Notes: a model not told the origin generated them from the letters alone. DNA of 64,000 bases from Mycolicibacterium tokaiense (GCF_010725885.1 NZ_AP022600.1:1-64000); one strand, 5' to 3'. Shown: positions 41,674 through 51,495, counted from the first letter of the stretch. Made by a program: numbers and translations.

Positions 41674-43050
41674 GTGGCTTCATCCGTGGTCGAGAGCCCG
41701 GTCACCGATTCGGTGGACCAGCTGATCGCAGCCGAGGAGCAGACCTTCTTGCGCCGCCAACCCGGCAGCACCCGGTTGATCGCCCAGGCCCGGGAACACC
41801 TGGCCGGCGGCGCCACCTCCAACTGGCAGATCGCCCAGCCCCAGGCGGTGTGGATGAGCCACGGTGCGGGATCGCGGGTTGTTGATGTCGACGGCACCGA
41901 GTACGTCGACATGCACGGTGGGTACGGCGCCTCGATCGCCGGCCACGCCCACCCGGCGATCGTGGAAGCCGTGAGCCGACAGGTCAGGCGGGGAACACAT
42001 TTCGCCCAACCGACCGAAGACGCCATCTGGATCGCCGGCGAACTGGCGCGCCGGTTCGGCCTCCCCCTGTGGCGGTTCGCGAACTCCGGCACCGAGGCCA
42101 CCATGGATGCGGTGCATCTGGCGCGTGCGCTGACCGGGCGCGACCTGATCATCAAGGTCGAAGGGTGTTATCACGGGCACCACGACTCGGTGCAGGTGTC
42201 GGTCCTGCCCGAGGCCGACGAGATCGGCCCCAGGGAACGGCCCGCCCGGGTGCCCGGCAACAGCGGAATTCCCGCCGCCGTCCGCGAACTCGTGATCGTC
42301 GTGCCGTTCAACGACCCAGATGCCGTGGCACGGGCGCTGGCCGAGCACGACGGCGAGATCGCCGCCATGATCGTCGAGCCGGTGATGATGAACGCCGGCA
42401 TCATCCCGCCGGAGCCGGGCTATCTGGCGGAGATCCGGCAATTGGTGCACCGGGCCGGCGCGCTGCTGATCTTCGACGAGGTGAAGACGGGTTTCACCAC
42501 CGGCCCCGGCGGGGTCACCGCGCGCGAGGGCGTGGTTCCGGACATGGTGTGCCTGGCCAAAGCGCTGGGCGGCGGCATCTCGGTGGCCGCCATCGGTGGT
42601 ACCACCGCGGTGATGTCGGCCATCGCCGACGGCCGCTATGAACAGGTGGGCACCTTCAACGGCAACCCCTTGGCCATGGCCGCCACCAGGGCCACCCTGA
42701 CCGATGTGCTCAACGACGACGGCTACCGCCACCTCGACCGACTGGCGCGCCGACTGCAGGACTCGCTCGAGTCCACCATCACCACGTACGCAGCACCGTG
42801 GCATGTGGTGACGGTGGGCGCCAAAGGGTGCGTGACGTTCCGCGACGAGCGCGTACGCGAATTCCGTGATTTCCTGCAGATCGACTCGAGACTGGGACAT
42901 CTGCATTGGCTGATCCAGCACAACGGCGGAGTTTTTCTGCCCCCGTGGGGGAAGGTGGAGCAATGGCTGTTATCCGTTCAGCACGACACCGGCGACGTCG
43001 ACCGGTTCTCAGCCAACTTCGCCCGGTTCGCGGACGCAGTGCACAGCTGA
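41674..43050 (+). CDS. Class III aminotransferase, glutamate-1-semialdehyde aminomutase-like
   Basis: This PLP enzyme of 458 residues transfers amino groups, probably from an imported amine or amino acid. Seen motifs are NSGTEATMDAVHLARALTG near residues 138-156, KVEGCYHGHHDSV near 163-175, FDEVKTGF near 267-274, and VCLAKALGGG near 290-299 with the Schiff-base lysine. It is not the heme-pathway HemL: the context is an amine transporter and TetR regulon. GTG 41674 follows ACGGAGGTTGAACT. The PotA-like ATPase gene follows immediately (4 nt). Confidence 0.9.
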   Translation: MASSVVESPVTDSVDQLIAAEEQTFLRRQPGSTRLIAQAREHLAGGATSNWQIAQPQAVWMSHGAGSRVVDVDGTEYVDMHGGYGASIAGHAHPAIVEAVSRQVRRGTHFAQPTEDAIWIAGELARRFGLPLWRFANSGTEATMDAVHLARALTGRDLIIKVEGCYHGHHDSVQVSVLPEADEIGPRERPARVPGNSGIPAAVRELVIVVPFNDPDAVARALAEHDGEIAAMIVEPVMMNAGIIPPEPGYLAEIRQLVHRAGALLIFDEVKTGFTTGPGGVTAREGVVPDMVCLAKALGGGISVAAIGGTTAVMSAIADGRYEQVGTFNGNPLAMAATRATLTDVLNDDGYRHLDRLARRLQDSLESTITTYAAPWHVVTVGAKGCVTFRDERVREFRDFLQIDSRLGHLHWLIQHNGGVFLPPWGKVEQWLLSVQHDTGDVDRFSANFARFADAVHS

Positions 43051-43054
43051 CGGG

Positions 43055-44206
43055 GTGCCGGTGACCGGCGGCGACATCCGCCTGCATCAGCTGGCCAAGG
43101 CCTTCAACGGCGTGCCTGCGGTCACCGGGATCGACCTCGCCATCCCGGCCGGCCAGTTCTACTCGCTGCTGGGCGCGTCGGGGTGCGGCAAGACCACCAC
43201 CCTGCGGATGATCGCCGGCTTCGAGAAACCCGACTCCGGCCGCATCGAGCTCGACGGCCGCGACGTGGCGGGCGACCCGCCGCACAAGCGCCCCGTCAAC
43301 ACCGTGTTCCAGACCTACGCTCTGTTCCCGTTCATGAGCGTGTGGGACAACGTCGCCTTCGGCCTGCGCTATCTGAAGACCTCCCGAGACGAAACCCGCC
43401 GCAGAGTCGGCGACGCCCTGGAGCTGGTCCGGATGGCCGACTTCGCCAAACGTCGACCCGCGCAGCTGTCCGGCGGCCAGCAGCAACGCGTCGCACTGGC
43501 CAGAGCGCTGGTGCTGCGACCGAAGGTGCTGCTGCTCGACGAACCGCTGGGTGCTCTGGATGCCAAGCTGCGCAAGCAGTTACAACTCGAACTGCGCGCC
43601 GTGCAGCGCGAGGTCGGCATCACTTTCGTATACGTGACGCACGATCAGGAAGAAGCGCTGACGATGAGCGACCAGATCGCGGTCATGGCGCAGGGCAGGG
43701 TGGAACAGGTGGGCGCACCGCAGGAGATCTACTCCTCCCCCGCCACCACGTATGTGGCCGGCTTTCTGGGGGCTGCCAACATCTTCGACGCCGAGGTGCT
43801 GGAATCGAGCGGCGGAAGCTCGGTGTGCGCCGCCGTGTCGACCACGCTGCGGTGCGCCGGCACCGATACCGGGGCGGTATGTCCCCCGGGGCCGGCGGCC
43901 ATCGTCATCCGGCCCGAACGGATCACGCTGCTCAGTGCCGACCGCAGCCCAGCGTCGGATCAGAACGTGATCGCAGGTGTGGTCCGCGAGGTGGTCTATC
44001 TGGGCGCGTCCACGCAGGTATTGGTCGATGTCGGTGAGCCGGTGGACCTGGTGGTGGAGGTGCCCAATCACGCCGGCCCCCGGTCCGTCGGTGTCACTCC
44101 TGGCGCAGCGGTGCTGTGCGAGTGCAGTCACGACGCCGTCCGGGTGCTCACCCGCAGCTCCGCACCGTTGGTGCCCGCCCCGGTGGATGCCCTGGCATTG
44201 CCCTAG
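43055..44206 (+). CDS. potA: ABC transporter ATP-binding protein, PotA-like
   Basis: This is the ATPase of the amine importer, 383 residues. It has Walker A GASGCGKTT near residues 40-48, signature LSGGQQQR near 142-149, and Walker B LLLDEPLGALD near 163-173. The C-terminal TOBE domain (about 290-370) is typical of the PotA/MalK/FbpC class. It starts with GTG 43055; GTG 43061 is an alternative. It is co-transcribed with the aminotransferase and converges on tetR with a 4-nt overlap. Confidence 0.93.
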   Translation: MPVTGGDIRLHQLAKAFNGVPAVTGIDLAIPAGQFYSLLGASGCGKTTTLRMIAGFEKPDSGRIELDGRDVAGDPPHKRPVNTVFQTYALFPFMSVWDNVAFGLRYLKTSRDETRRRVGDALELVRMADFAKRRPAQLSGGQQQRVALARALVLRPKVLLLDEPLGALDAKLRKQLQLELRAVQREVGITFVYVTHDQEEALTMSDQIAVMAQGRVEQVGAPQEIYSSPATTYVAGFLGAANIFDAEVLESSGGSSVCAAVSTTLRCAGTDTGAVCPPGPAAIVIRPERITLLSADRSPASDQNVIAGVVREVVYLGASTQVLVDVGEPVDLVVEVPNHAGPRSVGVTPGAAVLCECSHDAVRVLTRSSAPLVPAPVDALALP

Positions 44207-44877
44207 CGACGACGTGCGGCCTTGAGTGTCCCGGATCGGTTGCGCCGTCTGGGTTCTGCGGCCAGATCCAACTCGCGCTCCGCGAAGCGCATGGCGATCT
44301 GGTATGCCACTTCCGAATCCACGTCGGGGTCCTCCAGCGCCACCTGGATGGACAGCCCGTCGAGCAGCGCTGCGAACTCCAGGGCGAACATCCGCGGGTC
44401 CACCTGGGGATCCCGCTCGCCGGATTCGGCTGATTCCAGGGCGTCGATGATCATCTGCCGCCACCGGGCGTCGAGTTCGATGCGGCCGGCTTTCACCTCG
44501 TCGTGGCGGAAGGCCTGTGCCCACAGGTCGAACCAGAGTCCCCATGCACCCGGGATCTCGTCCGGAGCGTCACCCTGGGGGACGCAGGTCCAGCGGATCA
44601 GCAGTGAGAGTCGCTCGCGCAGCGAGCTCACCTCGGACAGCATCGATTCGGCGGCTTCGTAGAACGACTCCTCGGAGTGGCGTAGCGCATCCACCAGCAG
44701 ACGGTCCCGCGTTCCGAAGTAGTAGATCACCAGCGCCGAGGACACCCCGGCACGTTTGGCGACGTCGGCGATGCGGGTCTCGGAGAACCCCCTTTCACAG
44801 ATCAACTCCGCTGCGGCCCGCAACATCTGGATGCGCCGTGCCTCGTTGTTCTCGGTGGCCGGTGCTGGATCTGCCAT
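44203..44877 (-). CDS. TetR-family transcriptional regulator
   Basis: This is a 224-residue repressor-type protein. The helix-turn-helix is near residues 30-50 (TRIADVAKRAGVSSALVIYYF). The C-terminal domain (BetI-like length, with a TetR_C_6-type look) would sense a ligand; the C-terminus is arginine-rich. Three copies of GACTGA-N4-TCAGTC lie in front of its own divergent neighbour, the potD/aminotransferase pair and the DAO/acyl-CoA dehydrogenase pair. It is the natural candidate to bind all of them. Confidence 0.9.
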   Translation of the reverse strand: MADPAPATENNEARRIQMLRAAAELICERGFSETRIADVAKRAGVSSALVIYYFGTRDRLLVDALRHSEESFYEAAESMLSEVSSLRERLSLLIRWTCVPQGDAPDEIPGAWGLWFDLWAQAFRHDEVKAGRIELDARWRQMIIDALESAESGERDPQVDPRMFALEFAALLDGLSIQVALEDPDVDSEVAYQIAMRFAERELDLAAEPRRRNRSGTLKAARRR

Positions 44878-44940
44878 GCTCGGACGATCTCCCCTCCATG
44901 CGGCGTCGCTGCCTCTTGTCGCGAGCCTATCACTTCGTTA

Positions 44941-44956
44941 GATTGAACAGTCAGTC
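44941..44956. promoter_or_regulatory. TetR-type operator, copy B
   Basis: GATTGAACAGTCAGTC matches the palindrome with one arm mismatch (GATTGA/TCAGTC). It lies 64 nt from the tetR start and 38 nt before the FAD-oxidoreductase ATG, suited to autoregulation plus control of the divergent operon. Confidence 0.65.
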
Positions 44957-44993
44957 AGGATGTGCGATGTCCCCGTGAGAGAAGGTCCCGCCG

Positions 44994-46640
44994 ATGTCCG
45001 ACAATTACGACGCCCTGGTCATCGGCGGCGGCCACAACGGCCTGGTCTCGGCCGCCTACCTGGCCCGCGCGGGCGCGCGCACGCTGGTCCTGGAGAGCCG
45101 CGGATCACTCGGCGGAGCCGCCACCACCGAGGCACCGTGGCCGGAGGCCCCTCACCTGAATGTGACACGCCTGTCCTACGTCATGAGCCTGATGCCGCCC
45201 ACCATCGTCCGCGACCTCGAACTGGAACGCCATGGCTACAAGGTCCACCCGATGGGGCCCTACTACCAGGCCTTCCCCGAGGGCGGCTCTCTGATCATCT
45301 ACGAGGACGACCCCGCCCGTACCCATGAGCAACTGGCGAAGTTCTCCAAGAAAGACGCCGACGCCTGGCCGAAGTGGAACGCGTGGCTCGAGGGCATCGC
45401 CGACGTGATGGGTCCGCTGCTCACCCAGGTCCCACCGAACATCGGCTCACACAAGCCGGCAGATCTGCTGGAACTCGCCAAACTCGGGTGGAGCCAACGC
45501 GGAGTGTCCACCCGCATGGTGGGCGACGTCACCCGCCTGCTCACCATGAGCATTGCCGACCTGCTCGATGACTGGTTCGAATCTCCGCAGATCAAGGGCG
45601 CTCTGGCGGTCAACGGTGTCATCGGCACCTGGGCGGGTCCCTACGAGCCGGGCACGGCCTATGTGATGGCCCACCATTCGATCGGCGATGTGGGCGACGG
45701 TCAGCTGGGCAGCTGGGGCTACCCCGAGGGCGGCATGGGCGCAGTGTCGGCCGCCATCGCCCGCTCGGCACGCGCCTTCGGTGCCGAGATCCGCACCGAC
45801 ACAGCGGTTTCGCGACTACTCGTACGGAACGGCCGGGTACAGGGCGCGGTCATTGCCAACGGTGACGAGGTGCGCGCCCCACTGGTGGTCACCACCTTGC
45901 ACCCGCGGACCGCCTTCCTGGACCACATTCCCCGGCACGAGCTGCCCGACGAGTTCGTCTCGGACATCGAGCACTGGAAGACCCGCAGCGGGGTGGTGAA
46001 GATCAATCTGGCGCTGGGGGAACTGCCGGACTTCACGGCGGACCCGAGCACCGGGCAGGCCGAGCACCACACCGGCTCGGTCGAGATGGCCCCCACCATG
46101 GAGTACATCGAAGCCGCGTTCCAGGACGCCCGGCTGGGTCGGCCCGCGGCGCTGCCCTTCAGCGATGGCGTCATCCCCACCACCCTGGACAAGACCCTCA
46201 ATCCTGATGGCACACACATCATGTCGCTGTTCACCCAGTGGGTCCCGGCGGACTGGTCGGCCGCACCGCACACCGAGGAACTGGACGCCTATGCCGATCG
46301 GCTGATCGACCAGTACGACGCGGTGGCACCAGGATTCAAGAGTTCGATCCTGCACCGTGACATCGTGGGCCCGTACGAGATGGAACAGGAGTATGGGCTG
46401 ATCGGCGGCAACATCTTCCATGGCGAACTCTCCCTCGAACAGTTGTTCCACATGCGCCCCGCACCCGGGTTCGCCGACTACCGCACGCCGATCGCCGGGC
46501 TGTACAACGGCAGTTCGGCCACCCATGCCGGCGGCGGAGTGTGCGGTATCCCCGGCTGGCAGGCGGCCAAAGCCGCGTTGGCCGATCGCAAACGGGCCGA
46601 CAGGCGGGCCCGGATCACAGCTCTGGGACGCCGATCCTGA
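44994..46640 (+). CDS. FAD-dependent oxidoreductase of the phytoene desaturase/PYROXD2 family
   Basis: This is a 548-residue flavoprotein with an N-terminal dinucleotide fold (DALVIGGGHNGLVSAAYLARAG at about residues 6-27, then VLESRGSLGGAA). The C-terminal FAD signature is PIAGLYNGSSATHAGGGVCGIPG near 508-530. The family contains carotenoid desaturases, but no carotenoid gene is nearby, and such proteins also sit in amine and fatty-acid pathways. Control by the TetR-type operator and the following acyl-CoA synthetase point to oxidation of a catabolic intermediate. Confidence 0.88.
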   Translation: MSDNYDALVIGGGHNGLVSAAYLARAGARTLVLESRGSLGGAATTEAPWPEAPHLNVTRLSYVMSLMPPTIVRDLELERHGYKVHPMGPYYQAFPEGGSLIIYEDDPARTHEQLAKFSKKDADAWPKWNAWLEGIADVMGPLLTQVPPNIGSHKPADLLELAKLGWSQRGVSTRMVGDVTRLLTMSIADLLDDWFESPQIKGALAVNGVIGTWAGPYEPGTAYVMAHHSIGDVGDGQLGSWGYPEGGMGAVSAAIARSARAFGAEIRTDTAVSRLLVRNGRVQGAVIANGDEVRAPLVVTTLHPRTAFLDHIPRHELPDEFVSDIEHWKTRSGVVKINLALGELPDFTADPSTGQAEHHTGSVEMAPTMEYIEAAFQDARLGRPAALPFSDGVIPTTLDKTLNPDGTHIMSLFTQWVPADWSAAPHTEELDAYADRLIDQYDAVAPGFKSSILHRDIVGPYEMEQEYGLIGGNIFHGELSLEQLFHMRPAPGFADYRTPIAGLYNGSSATHAGGGVCGIPGWQAAKAALADRKRADRRARITALGRRS

Positions 46641-46669
46641 GTAGCATCAGGCGGGCTCGCGTCGCCACG

Positions 46670-48682
46670 ATGCTGGGCGCCCGATCCGTCGCCGTGGTGG
46701 GCGCGAGCGCACGGGCAGACAGCTTCGGCGCCCGGATGGTCACCGAGGCCAGGCGCGGCTCGGCACGGGTTCACCTGGTCAACCCGCGGTACGCCGCCAT
46801 CGGTGACCTGCCCTGTGCACCGTCGCTGGAGGAACTGGACGAAACCCCGGACCTGGTGCTGCTCGGCGTCCCCGATTCCGCTGTGGCCAACGCCCTGGAA
46901 TCGGCGGTGAAGGTCGGCGCCCCGTCGGCCGTGCTGTTCGGTTCCGCGCACGGTGAGAGTCTGCGCCACCAGATCGTCAGCCTGGCCACCGAAGCACAGA
47001 TGGCCGTGTGTGGCGCCGGCTGCATGGGTTTCATCAACGCCATCAGCGGAGTTCGCGCCCTCGGATACTTGGAGCCCGATCCTCTTCCCGTCGGCGGCGT
47101 TGGACTGATCACCCATTCCGGCTCGGCATTCTCGACGCTGCTGCGCGCGCGTCGCGGTTTCGGGTTCCGGTTGGCGGTGTCCTCCGGTCAGGAATTGGTG
47201 ACCGACACCGCGGATTACGTCGAGTACGCTCTCGACGATCCGGGCACCGAACTCATTGCCCTGCTGCTCGAGACACCCAGGTCGGTTCCCCGGTTGGCCG
47301 CGGCGCTGCACCGGGCCGCAGACAACAACATCCCGGTCGTGATCCTCACCGTCGGCGGGTCTCCACGCGGGCGCGCGATGGTCGCCGCGCACTCCGGGGC
47401 GCTGGCCGGCGACACGGAGGGTTGGGCGGCGTTCTGCGCCGCCACCGGAGCCATACACGTCGGTGACATGGCTGAATTCACCGACACGATCGAGCTTTTC
47501 GCGTCGGGTAGGCGTGCCCGGTTCGGTACCGGGATCGCCACGGTGCACGACTCAGGCGCCGAACGGGCCCTGTGCGCCGACGTCGCGCACGGCGTCGGAG
47601 TCCCCTTCGCCGACCTGACCGAGGACACCACAGCTGCCATCGCCGAGTGCCTCGACGACGGGCTCACGGCCACCAACCCCCTCGATGTCTGGGGCACCGG
47701 CGCCGACACCCGCACCCTGTTCGGCGAATGCCTGCAGCTGATGACCGATGATCCCGGGGTGGCCGTCACCGCTCTGGCGGTGGACCTGGTGACCGAGTAC
47801 GACGGCGACACGGCCTACACCGACGCGGTGCTGGATACCGCCGGGCGGACGGACTCACCGATAGCGGTGCTGACGTCGACCCCATCGGCGGTGGACCCGG
47901 CGATGGCCTCCCGTCTGCGCGGGGCCGGCGTACCGGTGCTCGAGGGCTATCGCAGCGGCCTGTCGGGCCTGGGGCATCTGATGCGTTGGCCACTCCCCCG
48001 GGGGCGCGTCGACAACCCCGTCGATGAGGAGCGCCGAGAGTGCTGGCGCCGGCGCATCGACGCCGGCACCATCGACGGGGTGGCGTTGCTGGCCGATTAC
48101 GGGATCCCTGTGGCGAATTCGCGACCTGCCTCATCCCCGGCCGCGGTGCTGGAGGCCGGAGATGCACTCGGTTACCCGGTGGTGCTGAAGACCGTGGGGA
48201 CTGCGCACAAGAGCGATGTCGGCGGTGTGGTTCTCGGGCTGGCTGACCGGGCGGCGCTGGCTGCAGCGTATGCGGCCATGGCGGCCTCGCTGGGGCCCGC
48301 GGTGACGGTGGAAGCCATGATGCCTGCGGGCGTGGAGATCTCCGTCGGCGTGGTGCGCAACCCGGGTTTCGGGCCGCTGGTGGTGGTGGCCGCCGGCGGG
48401 GTGCTGATCGAACTGATCGGCGACCGGTCGGTGGCCTGCCCGCCGCTGTCCCGCACGGCCGCTCTGCGCATGCTCGACCGCTTGCGGATCCGGCCGCAAC
48501 TCGACGGTTGGCGCGGCGCCGAACCCGTGGCCATCGATCGATTGGTGGATGTGATCATCGGGTTCGGTTGTCTGGCTGCCGAACTCGGTGATGTACTTGA
48601 TGCCGTTGAGGCCAATCCGGTGATCGCCACGGCCGATGGCGCGGTCGCCGTCGATGTGTTGGTGGTGCCGCGGGCGCAGTAG
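46670..48682 (+). CDS. ADP-forming acyl-CoA synthetase (acetate-CoA ligase, ADP-forming family)
   Basis: This would activate a carboxylate to its CoA ester via acyl-phosphate and phosphohistidine intermediates. The 670-residue protein joins an N-terminal CoA-binding domain (LGARSVAVVGASARADSFG), succinyl-CoA-ligase-like domains, the segment RAMVAAHSGALAGDTEGW whose His may be phosphorylated, and a C-terminal ATP-grasp domain (YPVVLKTVGTAHKSDVGGV near 500-518). ATG 46670 begins just before the CoA-binding motif; an open frame reaches further back into the oxidoreductase gene, and CTG 46637 is another possibility. The product would feed the acyl-CoA dehydrogenase of the same regulon, as inference. 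Confidence 0.88.
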   Translation: MLGARSVAVVGASARADSFGARMVTEARRGSARVHLVNPRYAAIGDLPCAPSLEELDETPDLVLLGVPDSAVANALESAVKVGAPSAVLFGSAHGESLRHQIVSLATEAQMAVCGAGCMGFINAISGVRALGYLEPDPLPVGGVGLITHSGSAFSTLLRARRGFGFRLAVSSGQELVTDTADYVEYALDDPGTELIALLLETPRSVPRLAAALHRAADNNIPVVILTVGGSPRGRAMVAAHSGALAGDTEGWAAFCAATGAIHVGDMAEFTDTIELFASGRRARFGTGIATVHDSGAERALCADVAHGVGVPFADLTEDTTAAIAECLDDGLTATNPLDVWGTGADTRTLFGECLQLMTDDPGVAVTALAVDLVTEYDGDTAYTDAVLDTAGRTDSPIAVLTSTPSAVDPAMASRLRGAGVPVLEGYRSGLSGLGHLMRWPLPRGRVDNPVDEERRECWRRRIDAGTIDGVALLADYGIPVANSRPASSPAAVLEAGDALGYPVVLKTVGTAHKSDVGGVVLGLADRAALAAAYAAMAASLGPAVTVEAMMPAGVEISVGVVRNPGFGPLVVVAAGGVLIELIGDRSVACPPLSRTAALRMLDRLRIRPQLDGWRGAEPVAIDRLVDVIIGFGCLAAELGDVLDAVEANPVIATADGAVAVDVLVVPRAQ

Positions 48683-48727
48683 GCGTGCACGGCCGATTGT
48701 GTCGGTGGCCTCTGTTTGAATGGGGTC

Positions 48728-49987
48728 ATGTCCACGAGCGCAACACTTTCGGCCGCTGCCGGGGTTACTCCCGTGCAGCGGCTGGAGGTGTTGTTCGCCA
48801 AGATCGCGGAGCTCTCGGGGCAGCGCAACGCCATCGACGGGCGGATCGTGGAGATCATCGCCGAGATCAACCGCGACGGGCTGGCCGGCATCACCGGGTT
48901 CCGCTCCGTGGCCTCGCTGGTGGCCGCCAAAACCGGGGTCTCCCCCAACACCGCCCACACCTTCACCACGATCGCCCAACGCGCCGAACAGTTCCCGCAA
49001 TGTGTCGCCGGGATGCGGGAGGGCTGGCTGTCGGTGGATCAGCTCGGCGCGGTGGTCGACGGCGCCGCCGACGGCTCCGACGCCCACTACGCCCAATTCG
49101 CCCGGTATGCCACGGTCACCCAGATCCGCAAAGCCGTCCGACTCGAACCCCCACCCGCACCCAAACCCGAACCGGAACCAGCACCGGAACCCGAAGCGCC
49201 GCGATCGATCACCACCACCCACGGCCCGCACTCGACCACCTGGCACATCACCCTGCCCACCATTGAGGCCGCCGAATTCCAGGCAGGACTGCAGTCCCAT
49301 CACGACAAACTCGTCGCGGAGTGGAAACGCGCCCACGCCGAGAACCTCACCGAGACCACCCCACCGTTCCCCACCCCGGTGGACGGGTTCCTGAGCCTGA
49401 TGCGCGCCGGCTGGGACGCCGACGCCGCGGCACGCCCGCACGGGCAGCGCACCACCGTGGTCATCCACGTCGATGTCGAATCGCGCCTCGCGAACCTGCA
49501 TCTGGGCCCCGTCCTCGCCGACGCCGACCGGCAATACCTACTCTGTGATGCCACCTGCGAGGTGTGGTTCGAACGCGACGGCCAACCCATCGGCGCCGGA
49601 CGGGAGACCCGTACCATCAACCGACGGCTACGCCGAGCCCTCGAGCACCGTGATCACGGCACCTGCGTGGTGCCCGGCTGCGGCGCCACCCGCGGCCTGC
49701 ACGCCCACCACCTGATCCACTGGGAAGACGGCGGACCCACCGAACTCGACAATCTCGTCTTGGTGTGTCCCTATCACCATCGGCTGCACCACAAGCGGGG
49801 CATCACCTTGACCGGGCCGGCCAGCCGCCTGGTCGTCACCGACGCCACCGGCCGCCACCTCACCAACAGATCCCTGGCCCGGCCACCCACCACGGCGCCA
49901 CCGCAAGTGGCTCCGCACCCCGGACCAGGCGGCGCCCGCTGCGACTGGTGGTGGTACACCCCCTACCAACCACCAGCGGCCAGTTGA
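48728..49987 (+). CDS. HNH endonuclease, DUF222/13E12 repeat family
   Basis: This is a mycobacterial multicopy-family protein of 419 residues. The N-terminal DUF222 domain covers about residues 15-290, interrupted by a Pro/Glu-rich linker (PPPAPKPEPEPAPEPE). The HNH nuclease site is AHHLIHWEDGGPTELDNL near 333-350, with HHRLHHKRG after it, so the metal-binding His residues are present. In M. tuberculosis, REP13E12 copies are mobile-like repeats and phage integration targets. It separates the amine block from the xylose block. Its last seven codons are duplicated 191 nt downstream. Confidence 0.88.
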   Translation: MSTSATLSAAAGVTPVQRLEVLFAKIAELSGQRNAIDGRIVEIIAEINRDGLAGITGFRSVASLVAAKTGVSPNTAHTFTTIAQRAEQFPQCVAGMREGWLSVDQLGAVVDGAADGSDAHYAQFARYATVTQIRKAVRLEPPPAPKPEPEPAPEPEAPRSITTTHGPHSTTWHITLPTIEAAEFQAGLQSHHDKLVAEWKRAHAENLTETTPPFPTPVDGFLSLMRAGWDADAAARPHGQRTTVVIHVDVESRLANLHLGPVLADADRQYLLCDATCEVWFERDGQPIGAGRETRTINRRLRRALEHRDHGTCVVPGCGATRGLHAHHLIHWEDGGPTELDNLVLVCPYHHRLHHKRGITLTGPASRLVVTDATGRHLTNRSLARPPTTAPPQVAPHPGPGGARCDWWWYTPYQPPAAS

Positions 49988-49997
49988 CGTGTGCCGA
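49967..49997. repeat. 31-bp direct repeat, left copy (end of HNH gene)
   Basis: It begins CAACCACCAGCGGCCAGTTG and includes the last codons and TGA stop of the HNH gene. The right copy at 50158-50188 matches at 29 of 31 positions. Confidence 0.8.
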
Positions 49998-50015
49998 CCA
50001 AGAATCGGAACGTAC

Positions 50016-50157
50016 TAACAGCTGGCACCTTTGGCTGCGTCGACATCACATCTGTCCTCAGCAAGTGCCGACTCGGCGGCGCCGATCATCAGAATCGCGG
50101 GACTGCCCGCACCAGGTACCGGGGGCGCACGGAGGCTACGCCGGGCCGGCCAGCCGA
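50016..50157 (-). pseudogene. Remnant duplicate of the 3' end of a ROK regulator gene
   Basis: On the minus strand this stretch encodes MIGAAESALAEDRCD before a TAG stop, parallel to [19 protein letters not shown] at the real ROK C-terminus (50204 onward). The DNA around 50072-50092 (CTCGGCGGCGCCGATCATCAG) matches 50246-50266 closely, and the GGGGCGCAC segment further on also matches. Small indels break the frame. It is best read as a decayed partial tandem duplication. Confidence 0.55.
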
Positions 50158-50188
50158 CAACCACCAGCGGCCAGTTGACGCGTACCGA
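50158..50188. repeat. 31-bp direct repeat, right copy
   Basis: It begins CAACCACCAGCGGCCAGTTG and repeats the HNH C-terminal codons, although no HNH gene precedes it. It lies 15 nt from the ROK stop, as the left copy lies near the remnant's stop. Confidence 0.8.
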
Positions 50189-50203
50189 GAAGCCAATTCG
50201 CCG

Positions 50204-51373
50204 CTACACACTCGCCGGGTCGGCGAGCAGAGGAGCAAACGCCAACTCAGCGGCACCGATCATCAGCGTCTCGGCGCCCAGCGTCGCGGGGACCACCCGC
50301 ACGAGGTCGCGGGGCGCACCCATGCTCCGGCGGGCCAACTCGTCGCGCAGTACCCCGGCCGCGTAGGCCGGGAACACGCGCAGAAAGCCGCCCAGCACGA
50401 TCAGTCGCGGGTTGAGCATGTTGACCGCGTTGCCCAGCGCGATGGCCAAGGTGCGGGCCTGCCGATTGATCACATCCAGTTCGGCATCGCTGTGGGTGCT
50501 GGGCTCGGCGGCGCTCTCCAACTCCTCCAACAGCCGGGTCAGCGGCGCCTGCGTCACCTCAGTTTCGAGACAGCCGACGCTGCCGCAGTGACACGATTCG
50601 CCGCCGCCGACGAAGGTGTGGCCCAACTCGCCCGCGTATCCGGCCACCCCTTGGAGCAGCCCGCCCGCCACCACGAAGCCCGCGCCGATACCGCTGGGCC
50701 CGCCGTTGACGTAGATCAGATGATCGGCGTTGCCGTGCCGGCCGAACAGATGCTCGGCAATGGCGCCGACGTTTGCGTCGTTGGCCGCAGAGCAGGCCAA
50801 TCCTGTTGCCGTGGTGAGCATCTGACCGATCTCGACGTCATGCCAGTCGAGGTTCGGTGACACCTGCACCGCAGAACCCGGCCCGTGCACCAACCCCGGC
50901 ACCGCAACGCCGACCGCCGTCAGCATCTGCTCGCGGGTCAGGCGCCCGCGGATCTGGTCGATCAGGTCAGCGGCGATCTTGACCGTCTCCTCGCCGCTGG
51001 GCACACCCACCGTCGGGTGCCGCAGCACGTCGAGCACCAGACCGCCCAAACCGACCACCCCGACCGTGATCGCGTCGACCTCGGGGGTGACGGCAACTGC
51101 CAGGACGTTGTTCCCTGGGCTGACGATCGGACTGGGCCTGCCCACCTGTGCTACCGCGGGCGCGGGCGATTCGACCACCAGACCCCGGGCTGCCAACTCC
51201 TCCACCAGGTCCTTGACCGTCGACCGGGACAGGCCGGTTCGCCGTGTCAGCTCGGCGCGGCTCAGCGAGCGGTGGTGGTGTACCAGCGTGAGGACGCTGG
51301 ACAGGTTGCGGCGGCGGACGTCGTCGGTCCTCGTTCCTACCCGGGTGGCGCGGCGCTCTCCAGTCAGATCCAT
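50204..51373 (-). CDS. xylR: ROK-family transcriptional repressor (XylR/NagC-like)
   Basis: This is a sugar-responsive repressor of 389 residues. The N-terminal MarR-like helix-turn-helix lies near residues 27-55 ([23 protein letters not shown]). The ROK domain has [12 protein letters not shown], the segment [18 protein letters not shown], and the zinc motif [10 protein letters not shown] near 257-266. ATG 51373 follows GGGAGAAAGAAGACG. It is divergent from xylA, and a TGTTC-N7-GAACA operator-like palindrome lies between them and again before the xylose transporter, so the name XylR is reasonable but inferred from context. Confidence 0.88.
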   Translation of the reverse strand: MDLTGERRATRVGTRTDDVRRRNLSSVLTLVHHHRSLSRAELTRRTGLSRSTVKDLVEELAARGLVVESPAPAVAQVGRPSPIVSPGNNVLAVAVTPEVDAITVGVVGLGGLVLDVLRHPTVGVPSGEETVKIAADLIDQIRGRLTREQMLTAVGVAVPGLVHGPGSAVQVSPNLDWHDVEIGQMLTTATGLACSAANDANVGAIAEHLFGRHGNADHLIYVNGGPSGIGAGFVVAGGLLQGVAGYAGELGHTFVGGGESCHCGSVGCLETEVTQAPLTRLLEELESAAEPSTHSDAELDVINRQARTLAIALGNAVNMLNPRLIVLGGFLRVFPAYAAGVLRDELARRSMGAPRDLVRVVPATLGAETLMIGAAELAFAPLLADPASV

Positions 51374-51423
51374 CGTCTTCTTTCTCCCACACCGTGCCCT
51401 TGACAGTGGTGCAGCCCACATCT

Positions 51424-51445
51424 TATGTTCGCTCGCAGAACAAAT
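51424..51445. promoter_or_regulatory. ROK operator-like palindrome, copy 1 (xylR/xylA)
   Basis: TATGTTCGCTCGCAGAACAA contains TGTTC-N7-GAACA at 51426-51442, between the divergent ROK and xylose isomerase genes. A near copy precedes the transporter genes at 52781. Confidence 0.65.
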
Positions 51446-51495
51446 CACCCGTTTTCATCAAACCCCGCCCGAGTGCGGAGGCCAGGGAGCACATC

